Assembly (NCBI GenBank): GCA_016210785.1
Contig: JACQTN010000132.1
Span: forward strand, 1 to 5,018
From: Armatimonadota bacterium
GTDB lineage: Bacteria > Sysuimicrobiota > Sysuimicrobiia > Sysuimicrobiales > JACQTN01
Length of the DNA stretch: 5,018 nt
Reading direction: 5' to 3'
Shown here: positions 1 to 5,017 of the stretch, piece by piece
Layout: the number at the start of each line of letters is the position of its first letter
How positions within the stretch are numbered: position 1 is the first letter of the stretch
Translations under genes and position numbers: made by a program
The notes under the pieces: model-generated
The model's database searches: none
What the model saw: the letters and a program-made list of their open reading frames with translations, nothing else
What the model was told of the DNA's origin: nothing

Positions 1-1
1 G

Positions 2-1447
2 TACAACGACGTGATGAGCCTGCACGGGATCATCATGATCGCCGTCGCAGTCGCCACGATCATCGGCGGTCTGGGGAACTACGCCGTGCCTCTGCTCATC
101 GGCGCCGAGGACATGGCCTTCCCGCGCATCAACGCCCTGAGTTACTGGCTCAATCCGCCGGTGGCGCTGATGCTGATCGCCACTTTGTTCGTCGGGGGGT
201 TTGGCACCGGCTGGACGGCTTATCCACCGCTGAGCGAAGTGAACGCCACCGGGCAGGTGCTCTTCAACCTGGCCGTGATCACCTTCGGGCTGTCGTCGAT
301 CCTGGGCGGGTTGAACTTCCTGGCAACCATCATCCGGCTGCGGGCTCCAGGCATGACCTGGCGGAGGTTGCCCATCTTCGTCTGGTCCATCTTGGCCGCC
401 TCCATCCTCAGCCTGACGGCCACGCAGTTCCTCGCCGCAGGGTTGACGATGATCCTGCTGGACCGGCTGGCGGGCACGGCATTCTTCGATGCCGCCCGCG
501 GCGGCGCCCCGCTCCTGTATCAGCACGTCTTCTGGTTTTACTCCCACCCCGCGGTGTACATCATGATCCTGCCTGCCTTCGGCGTGGCGCTCGAGGTGCT
601 GGCGCATTTCTCCCGCAAGCCCCTCTATGCGTACGGCTGGGTGGTGGCGGGCCTCCTGGGCATCGTGGTGCTGAGTTTCCTGGTGTGGGCCCATCACCTC
701 TACACCAGCGGCATGCCGGACTACCTGCACGGACCATTCATGGCCACCACGGAACTGATCTCCGTGCCCACTGGCTTGATCTTCCTGTCCGCGCTGGGGA
801 CGCTGTGGATGGGGAAGCTCTGGCTCCAGACCCCCATGCTCTTCGCGCTGGGGTTCCTGTTCAACTTCCTCATCGGCGGCCTCACCGGGATCTTCAACGC
901 CGACGTCCCCACGGACATCCATCTCCAGGATACGTACTTCGTGGTGGCCCACTTCCACTACACCATCATGGGCGGCATGATCTTTGGTCTGTTCGCCGGC
1001 ATCTACTACTGGTTCCCCAAGATCACCGGGCGCATGTTCAACGAGACCCTGGGCCGGCTGCACTTCTGGTGGATGTTCGTGACCTACAACGCCACCTTCA
1101 TCCCGATGTTCTGGCTGGGGCTCCACGGGATGAACCGCCGCATCGCGGATTACCGTCCCGAGCTGGCCGGGGTGAACCTGTTCGTCTCCGTGATGGCTTT
1201 TCTTCTGGGGGCGAGCTTCCTGGTCTTCCTCGCGAACGTGATCCTGTCGTGGGCGCGTGGCCCCCAGGCGGCGGCCAACCCCTGGCGGGCGCGCACGCTG
1301 GAGTGGCAGGTGCCCTCACCGCCCCCGCTGGAGAACTTTCCCGGCGTCCCGCAGGTGGTCGGACACCCCTACGACTACGGGGTTCCGGGGGCCGTACACG
1401 CCGTGCTTTCAGTGGGCGGGGCTTCCGGGATCGAACAAGGGGGGTGA
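2..1447 (+). CDS. ctaD: Cytochrome c oxidase subunit I, A2-type heme-copper oxidase (5' partial)
   Basis: Catalytic membrane subunit that reduces O2 to water at a heme a3-CuB centre and pumps protons. The frame is open from base 2, and the N-terminus with helix I is outside the window. Low-spin heme ligands are the His of SLHG (23-25) and the second His of HFH (956-958); the first (950-952) is the heme a3 ligand. CuB ligands are the His of HPAVY (545-547) and the HH pair (692-697). The cross-linking Tyr is at 557-559. The YS pair before HPAVY (539-544), with Ala replacing the usual Glu, marks the A2 subtype. The D-channel Asp in GAEDMAFPR is at 110-112, and the propionate-binding RR pair at 1136-1141. 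Spacing from HH to HFH and RR matches bovine COX1 without gaps, yet the K-channel Lys is Ile (779-781) and the HDTY His is Gln (926-928). The C-terminus has the usual NPW, TLEW and SPPP elements. Family assignment is near certain. Confidence 0.97.
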   Translation, partial: YNDVMSLHGIIMIAVAVATIIGGLGNYAVPLLIGAEDMAFPRINALSYWLNPPVALMLIATLFVGGFGTGWTAYPPLSEVNATGQVLFNLAVITFGLSSILGGLNFLATIIRLRAPGMTWRRLPIFVWSILAASILSLTATQFLAAGLTMILLDRLAGTAFFDAARGGAPLLYQHVFWFYSHPAVYIMILPAFGVALEVLAHFSRKPLYAYGWVVAGLLGIVVLSFLVWAHHLYTSGMPDYLHGPFMATTELISVPTGLIFLSALGTLWMGKLWLQTPMLFALGFLFNFLIGGLTGIFNADVPTDIHLQDTYFVVAHFHYTIMGGMIFGLFAGIYYWFPKITGRMFNETLGRLHFWWMFVTYNATFIPMFWLGLHGMNRRIADYRPELAGVNLFVSVMAFLLGASFLVFLANVILSWARGPQAAANPWRARTLEWQVPSPPPLENFPGVPQVVGHPYDYGVPGAVHAVLSVGGASGIEQGG

Positions 1448-1448
1448 T
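1437..1448 (+). promoter_or_regulatory. Shine-Dalgarno for subunit IV, overlapping the subunit I stop
   Basis: AAGGGGGGTGAT is close to the full anti-SD complement AAGGAGGTGAT and ends 3 nt before the ATG at 1452. It contains the TGA stop of subunit I, so ribosomes ending subunit I sit on this site. This supports translational coupling and fixes the subunit IV start. Confidence 0.7.
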
Positions 1449-1451
1449 TCC

Positions 1452-1670
1452 ATGGAACGGAGCGGAGAGCAGGAGAGGAAGCTCCGGTTGGGACTGCGCG
1501 TCCTCATCGCGCTGGTGGTGCTCACCGTTGTGGAGTACCTGCTCCTTGTGTGGCGCGTTCCCAACCTTCTCGTCTACCTCGTCGTGATCAACCTTGTGGA
1601 CGCCTGGCTGATCGCGGAGTACTTCATGCACTTCTCCCAGCTCTGGCGCACGGAGGAGGAGCATCGATGA
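1452..1670 (+). CDS. ctaF: Cytochrome c oxidase small subunit IV (prokaryotic COX4 family)
   Basis: A 72-residue membrane protein and accessory subunit of bacterial caa3/aa3 oxidases. It has no redox centre and is thought to help assembly or stability. Two hydrophobic helices cover about residues 12-34 and 38-58. Helix 1 holds a Glu (VVEY), and helix 2 ends in YFMHFSQLW, which matches the family's FMHL-type signature. A charged N-terminus (MERSGEQERK) and charged tail (RTEEEHR) flank the helices. The length is at the short end for the family. The start is set by the near-ideal ribosome site at 1437-1448. The gene lies 4 nt after subunit I and shares ATGA with subunit III. Its place between subunits I and III differs from the Bacillus order, where it comes last. 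The symbol follows Bacillus usage; identity rests on size, topology and context as well as the motif. Confidence 0.83.
   Translation: MERSGEQERKLRLGLRVLIALVVLTVVEYLLLVWRVPNLLVYLVVINLVDAWLIAEYFMHFSQLWRTEEEHR
1652..1660 (+). promoter_or_regulatory. Shine-Dalgarno for subunit III inside subunit IV
   Basis: GGAGGAGGA lies 6 nt before the ATG at 1667, inside the last codons of subunit IV, where it encodes part of the EEE run. It decides the subunit III start over in-frame codons further upstream and fits the ATGA stop-start overlap. Confidence 0.75.
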
Positions 1671-2233
1671 GCACCCATTCCGCTGCCCGGGTGCACTACG
1701 ACAGGCTGTCCCTGCGGCGCCTGGGGTTGTGGCTGTTCATCCTCTCCGAGAGCTTCCTGTTCTTTGCGTTCCTGTCGAGCCGGTACTACGTGCTGGGGAT
1801 CTATCGGCCCGAGCACCTGAACCAGGCGCTGGGCCTGATCATCACCTGCATCCTGCTCCTGAGCAGCCTGACCGCCTACCGGGCGGAGGTCTCCGTCGCT
1901 CATGGCGACCGGGAGCGCTTTCTGCGCAATACGCTGGCCACGATCGGCCTGGGACTCCTCTTCCTGGTGGGCGTGGGGATCGAGTGGGTAGAGGCCTTTG
2001 CCTACTTTCCGCCGCAGCAGCGGTTCGGCACCGTGTTCTTTTCGCTCACCGGCCTCCATGCTTTCCACGTCCTCAGCGGCCTCGTCCTGCTGGTGTTCGT
2101 GTGGCTGCACGGTCGGCGCGGCCGCTTCAGCGCCGCCCATTACTGGGCGGTGGAGGGCAGCGTCAAGTACTGGCACTTCGTCGACGTGGCGTGGGTGTTC
2201 ATCTATCCCACCCTGTACCTGGTGTCGCTGTAG
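1667..2233 (+). CDS. ctaE: Cytochrome c oxidase subunit III
   Basis: A 188-residue integral membrane subunit that packs against subunit I and supports proton uptake and turnover stability. The sequence shows five hydrophobic helices at about residues 19-42, 52-71, 88-108, 121-147 and 168-187, the short bacterial form without the first two helices of the seven-helix mitochondrial protein. Signatures are the membrane Glu in LSESFLFF (Glu28), GIEWVEAF (about 104-111), the GLHAFHVLSG histidines (131 and 134), and the C-terminal KYWHFVDVAWVFIYPTLYL block, which is diagnostic of the family. The start is fixed by a strong ribosome site and by a 4-nt ATGA overlap with subunit IV. Upstream in-frame codons would add a hydrophilic stretch that lies inside subunit IV, so they are rejected. 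All key residues of a normal subunit III appear present. Confidence 0.96.
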   Translation: MSTHSAARVHYDRLSLRRLGLWLFILSESFLFFAFLSSRYYVLGIYRPEHLNQALGLIITCILLLSSLTAYRAEVSVAHGDRERFLRNTLATIGLGLLFLVGVGIEWVEAFAYFPPQQRFGTVFFSLTGLHAFHVLSGLVLLVFVWLHGRRGRFSAAHYWAVEGSVKYWHFVDVAWVFIYPTLYLVSL

Positions 2234-2236
2234 CCC

Positions 2237-3223
2237 ATGCTGCGATCCCCGATCGCTCTTGGCAGCGCGACCGCCGTAAGGCAGCCTTCTGCGGCGCCGG
2301 GAGGGCCGTGCTCCAAGCCGGTCCGCGTGCAGGACACCTTCCGCGTCGCGGCACGGGCGCGTTTGAGCACCGCGGCGGACTACCTCCATCTCACCAAACC
2401 GCGCATCGTCGTCCTGCTGCTGCTTACCGCGTTCGCCGCCATGTGGATGGCCTCCCGCGGCGCGCCCGAGCGGGGGCTGGCGCTGGCCACCCTGCTGGGG
2501 GGCGCCCTCGCCGCCGGGTCCGCCAACGCCGTCAACTGCTACCTGGACCGGGACATCGACGCGCTGATGGCCCGCACCAGGACACGGCCGCTGCCCGCGG
2601 GCCGGGTGCGGCCGGAGCGGGCCCTGGCCTTTGGTATCGTGTTGGGGATGGCCTCGTTTGGGATCCTGGCGGGCCGGGTCAACCTGCTCAGCGCCATCCT
2701 CGCCCAGTTTGCGTTGCTCTTTTACGTGGCGGTGTACACGCGGTGGCTGAAGCGGTCGACCCCGTGGAATATCGTCGTCGGCGGTGCGGCGGGCGCGATT
2801 CCCCCCGTCGTGGGATGGGCTGCGGTCACCGGACGCATCGATCTGGCCGCGGTGGCGCTCTTCGCCATCATCTTCCTGTGGACGCCGCCTCACTTCTGGG
2901 CGCTGGCGCTGATGCGCGTGGATGAGTACCGCCGGGCCGGCATCCCCATGCTGCCGGTGGTGAAGGGCGAGGAGAGCACCCGCCGGCAGATCGTGGCGTA
3001 CAGCTGGGTGCTCGTGGCGGTCACGCTCAGCCTGACGCCGCTGCGCGTGACGGGCTCAACCTATCTCGTGGCCGCGCTGCTGCTCGGTGCCGGCTTCATC
3101 GCGCGGGCGCGGGAGGCCCAGAGCGATCCCTCTCCCCGCACGGCGCGCCGCCTCTTTGGGTTCTCCATGGTCTACCTGGCCCTGTTGTTTGTGGCCATGG
3201 CGGTGGATCGGTCCCTGCAGTAG
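2237..3223 (+). CDS. ctaB: Protoheme IX farnesyltransferase (heme O synthase)
   Basis: UbiA-family membrane prenyltransferase that adds a farnesyl group to heme B to make heme O, the precursor of heme A for the oxidase encoded just upstream. Counting from the ATG at 2237, the TKPRI motif is at 53-57 and the Mg-diphosphate motif NxxxDxxxD is N100, D104, D108 (NCYLDRDID). LKRSTPWNIVVGGAAGAIPP (171-190) and the second Asp region, MRVDEYRRAGIPMLP (226-240), are typical of CtaB. About nine helices are visible. The 328 residues exceed the usual 290-300 because of a roughly 48-residue non-membrane leader before DYLHLTKPRI. No start has a clear ribosome site. ATG 2237 is 3 nt after subunit III, while GTG 2327 would give a family-typical length. 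The first 22 codons from 2237 are poorer in G/C third bases than the rest, which favours a later start. The function is certain; the start is not. Confidence 0.95.
   Translation: MLRSPIALGSATAVRQPSAAPGGPCSKPVRVQDTFRVAARARLSTAADYLHLTKPRIVVLLLLTAFAAMWMASRGAPERGLALATLLGGALAAGSANAVNCYLDRDIDALMARTRTRPLPAGRVRPERALAFGIVLGMASFGILAGRVNLLSAILAQFALLFYVAVYTRWLKRSTPWNIVVGGAAGAIPPVVGWAAVTGRIDLAAVALFAIIFLWTPPHFWALALMRVDEYRRAGIPMLPVVKGEESTRRQIVAYSWVLVAVTLSLTPLRVTGSTYLVAALLLGAGFIARAREAQSDPSPRTARRLFGFSMVYLALLFVAMAVDRSLQ
2242..2256 (+). other. Small hairpin at the ctaE-ctaB junction
   Basis: GCGATC-CCC-GATCGC is a perfect 6-bp stem with a 3-nt loop, 9 nt after the subunit III stop and just inside the longest ctaB frame. 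The following TCTT is too short for a standard terminator. An alternative longer pairing joins GCTGC (2239-2243) with GCAGC (2262-2266). If ctaB starts at 2327, this hairpin lies in a 93-nt spacer and could set relative expression of oxidase and heme O synthase. Chance is possible in such GC-rich DNA. Confidence 0.35.
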
Positions 3224-3282
3224 ATTCACCGCCGCACGACGCCCGGCCCAGTTCTCTCCGTCCCGCGACCACCCCAGGCGAA

Positions 3283-3300
3283 ATCGGGCCGGCGCCCGAT
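3283..3300 (+). terminator. Possible hairpin between ctaB and the rhodanese gene
   Basis: ATCGGGC-CGGC-GCCCGAT is a perfect 7-bp stem with a 4-nt loop, 59 nt after the ctaB stop. No T-tract follows (GGCTCCGCG), so it is not a classic intrinsic terminator. It may be a weak or factor-dependent terminator, or an RNA stability element. The rest of the 149-nt gap (3224-3372) shows no recognisable promoter, RNA gene or short coding frame. Confidence 0.35.
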
Positions 3301-3358
3301 GGCTCCGCGCGTCTCCCTCCGATAGCCTGATCGTGTACCGTGACCGCGCAGGGCGCAC

Positions 3359-3366
3359 GGGGGAGA
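3359..3366 (+). promoter_or_regulatory. Ribosome binding site deciding the rhodanese start
   Basis: GGGGGAGA lies 6 nt before ATG 3373. It favours that start over the in-frame GTG at 3340, whose extra 11 residues (MTAQGARGRRR) match no rhodanese element. Confidence 0.6.
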
Positions 3367-3372
3367 CGCCGC

Positions 3373-3987
3373 ATGATGACGGTCCACCACGTCAAGTCGG
3401 CGGTGGATGCGGGGGCGATCGTTCTGGACCTTCGGCCCGCCGCGTCTTTCGCCGCCGGGCACCTGCCGGGCGCGGTAAACCTCCGCTATAACCCTACCAA
3501 CATGGCTGCCCGCGCGGCGCGGGCGTTTCCCCTCGGGCTCTCCTTTGTACTCCATGCGGACTCGCCGGGGGAGGCTTCTACCGGCGTGGCGCTGCTGCGG
3601 GCGGCGGATCTCCACGTGTTGGGCTGGCTCGCGGGAGGCCTGGACGCGTGGAAGGCGGCCGGCTATCCCACCGAGACGATGACGGTGCTCAGCGTGGACG
3701 ACCTGCGGCGCCGCATCGGCGAGGTGCTGGTGCTCGACGCCCGCGAGGAAGCGGAGTACCGCGAGAGCCACGTGCCGGGTTCCCTGGACCTTCCCTGGAC
3801 CGATGCGTGGTGGCGCTGGCGGACCGTTCCCACCGGCAAGCCCGTGGCGGTGATCTGCCGGACCGACGCGCGCAGCGGCATCGTCGCCTCCATCCTGCGC
3901 CGCATGGGGCGCGACGCCTGGCTGGTGCTGGGCGGCATGGTGGACTGGCTGCAGCGTGGGTATCCCGTCGAGGGAGGTCCGGCGTGA
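3373..3987 (+). CDS. Tandem rhodanese protein: inactive N-terminal domain, active C-terminal domain
   Basis: A 204-residue protein with no signal peptide or membrane segment, so likely cytosolic. Domain 1 covers about residues 3-100, with VLDLRPAASFAAGHLPGAVN near the start and GWLAGGLDAWKAAGYP at the end. Where the active-site loop should be it reads VLHADSPGEAS, without Cys. Domain 2 covers about 104-204, with VLVLDAREEAEYRESHVPGS, then VAVICRTDARSG, where Cys162 and Arg167 form the persulfide loop, and ends LGGMVDWLQRGYPVE. Active rhodaneses carry sulfane sulfur on that Cys and pass it to thiols, sulfite or cyanide. The inactive-active order and the wording of both domains resemble the C-terminal half of CstB-type MBL-fold persulfide dioxygenase fusions; the MBL part is absent, and the preceding 149 nt do not encode it. 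A TSUP permease follows after 25 nt. The family call is firm; the sulfur acceptor is unknown. Confidence 0.93.
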   Translation: MMTVHHVKSAVDAGAIVLDLRPAASFAAGHLPGAVNLRYNPTNMAARAARAFPLGLSFVLHADSPGEASTGVALLRAADLHVLGWLAGGLDAWKAAGYPTETMTVLSVDDLRRRIGEVLVLDAREEAEYRESHVPGSLDLPWTDAWWRWRTVPTGKPVAVICRTDARSGIVASILRRMGRDAWLVLGGMVDWLQRGYPVEGGPA

Positions 3988-3997
3988 CGGGGCGCGT

Positions 3998-4004
3998 GGT
4001 GAGG
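3998..4004 (+). promoter_or_regulatory. Ribosome binding site deciding the TSUP permease start
   Basis: GGTGAGG lies 8 nt before ATG 4013. It supports this start over the in-frame GTG at 3956, which would overlap the rhodanese gene by 32 nt and add an arginine-rich segment (REVRRDGARGE) before the first helix. Confidence 0.5.
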
Positions 4005-4012
4005 CCCTCCCG

Positions 4013-4771
4013 ATGACGGCGCCGGCGCTGGCGCTCGCCGCCGCGCTCGGCGTGCTGATCGGCGGCAGCCTGGGCCTGCTGGGCGCCGGTGGGTCGCTGC
4101 TCACCGTCCCCATCCTGATCTACGTCTTCAACCAGGGACCGGTGGAGGCGACCGCGACCTCGCTGGTCATCGTGGCGGCCAACGCCTTGCTGGCCGCGGT
4201 CACGCACTGGCGGCAGGGCGGCGTGGTCTGGCGCGTCGCGCTGGAGTTCGGCGTGGCGGGTGTCGCGGGCGCCTTCGCCGGGTTCTGGCTCAACACGCTG
4301 GTGGCGGGGCGCACGTTTCTCTTCCTGTTCGGGCTGCTGATGGTCGCGGGCGCGGCCGCCATGGCGCGGCGTCCCCAGGCCCGCGACGAAGGAACCGTGC
4401 GGCCTGGCCGCTCCGCGGCCGCCACCGCGGGCGCCGGAGTTCTGATCGGCGTGCTCACCGGGTTCTTCGGGGTCGGCGGAGGCTTCATCGTCGTCCCCGC
4501 GCTTCACCTGATCGTCGGCCTGCCCATGCGCCACGCGGTGGGCACGTCGCTGGTGATCATCGTCATCAACTCCCTCACCGGGTTCGCGGCCCGCCTGGGC
4601 GTGGGCGCGGCGAACTGGCCCCTGATCCTGGCCATCATGGCCGGCGGCGCGGCCGGCGCGGTGCTGGGAGGGCGTGCCGCGCACCGCCTTCCGGGCCGCA
4701 CGCTGGCCCGGGCGTTCGCGGGGGTGCTGGCCCTGGCCGGCCTGGTGGTCATCATCCGCCACCTGCCCTAG
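4013..4771 (+). CDS. TSUP-family (TauE/SafE) membrane permease
   Basis: A 252-residue protein of the 4-toluene sulfonate uptake permease family (TauE/SafE, formerly DUF81), which moves sulfite, sulfonates, thiosulfate or related anions across the inner membrane. About eight hydrophobic helices are seen. The family's internal two-fold repeat is clear: GLLGAGGSLLTVPIL (21-35) followed by ATATSLVIVAAN (46-57) in the first half, and GFFGVGGGFIVVPAL (150-164) followed by AVGTSLVIIVIN (175-186) in the second. A hydrophilic linker at about 119-135 (RRPQARDEGTVRPGRS) separates the halves. Length is normal for the family. The gene follows the rhodanese gene by 25 nt and is probably co-transcribed, favouring a sulfur-compound substrate. 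TSUP members are hard to assign to one substrate or direction from sequence, so no symbol is given. A hairpin follows 11 nt after the stop. Confidence 0.93.
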   Translation: MTAPALALAAALGVLIGGSLGLLGAGGSLLTVPILIYVFNQGPVEATATSLVIVAANALLAAVTHWRQGGVVWRVALEFGVAGVAGAFAGFWLNTLVAGRTFLFLFGLLMVAGAAAMARRPQARDEGTVRPGRSAAATAGAGVLIGVLTGFFGVGGGFIVVPALHLIVGLPMRHAVGTSLVIIVINSLTGFAARLGVGAANWPLILAIMAGGAAGAVLGGRAAHRLPGRTLARAFAGVLALAGLVVIIRHLP

Positions 4772-4782
4772 CGAGCAAGGTT

Positions 4783-4811
4783 GGCTGGAGTGACTTTGCG
4801 CCACTCCAGCC
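4783..4811 (+). terminator. Stem-loop after the TSUP permease, probable transcription terminator
   Basis: GGCTGGAGTG (4783-4792) pairs perfectly with CACTCCAGCC (4802-4811) around a 9-nt loop. The stem starts 11 nt after the stop codon. The following TTCACCTTAT is only moderately T-rich, so termination may be partial or factor-assisted. Location and stem strength make this the likely end of the operon. Confidence 0.65.
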
Positions 4812-4843
4812 TTCACCTTATGTCCGGCCGGGGGAGGCCCTTC

Positions 4844-5017
4844 GCGGCACGTGCTTCACGGTTGCGAGGAGCACCATGCTACCGCGCTCGCCGGACTTAC
4901 GGCGCCAACGAACCGGCGCGTTCGACGCCGTGCGAGGCGAGTGCGTTCTACCGCGCGGCACGTTCAACGTCGGTGCAAGGTGCGCCACTCTACCGCGCTC
5001 ACCGGACTCACGGCGCA
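4844..5017. repeat. Degenerate intergenic repeat array: three 43-nt units, two with a conserved tail
   Basis: Units lie at 4844-4886, 4913-4955 and 4955-4997. Each opens with a version of GCGGCACGT or CCGGCGCGT and closes with CTACCGCG; the middle of about 26 nt varies. Units 1 and 3 are followed by a 19-nt tail, CTCGCCGGACTTACGGCGC at 4887-4905 and CTCACCGGACTCACGGCGC at 4998-5016, which differ at two bases. Unit 2 lacks the tail and abuts unit 3. Units 1 and 3 with tails are about 78% identical over 63 nt and 111 bp apart. The window ends 2 nt after the second tail, so the array may continue. No known repeat family is recognised. The stretch 4772-5018 has no convincing gene, although the region is open in at least one frame on each strand. 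Confidence 0.75.

Noticed and set aside
685..1587. + strand alternative frame of 300 codons over subunit I
   Set aside because: It overlaps subunit I and subunit IV out of frame and reads as Arg/Pro/His-rich shadow sequence.
1574..2893. Long antisense open frame (439 codons) opposite subunit III and ctaB
   Set aside because: It mirrors well-supported membrane protein genes in GC-rich DNA. Its product is rich in Arg, Gln, Pro and Gly, with no recognisable motif.
3301..3358. Possible promoter for the rhodanese-TSUP pair
   Set aside because: GATAGCCTGAT and GTGTACC are weakly -10-like, but no matching -35 at proper spacing can be defended.
3340..3372. Upstream GTG start for the rhodanese protein
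   Set aside because: Adds an Arg-rich segment unlike the family, and the GGGGGAGA site is spaced for ATG 3373.
3689..4816. Long antisense open frame (375 codons) opposite the rhodanese and TSUP genes
   Set aside because: Low-complexity Arg/Gln/Gly/Asp-rich product with no domain. Both + strand genes are strongly supported by motifs.
4844..5017. CRISPR array
   Set aside because: Units are diverged, unequal in spacing (69 and 42 bp between CTACCGCG copies), and one lacks the conserved tail. No identical direct repeats with unique equal spacers.
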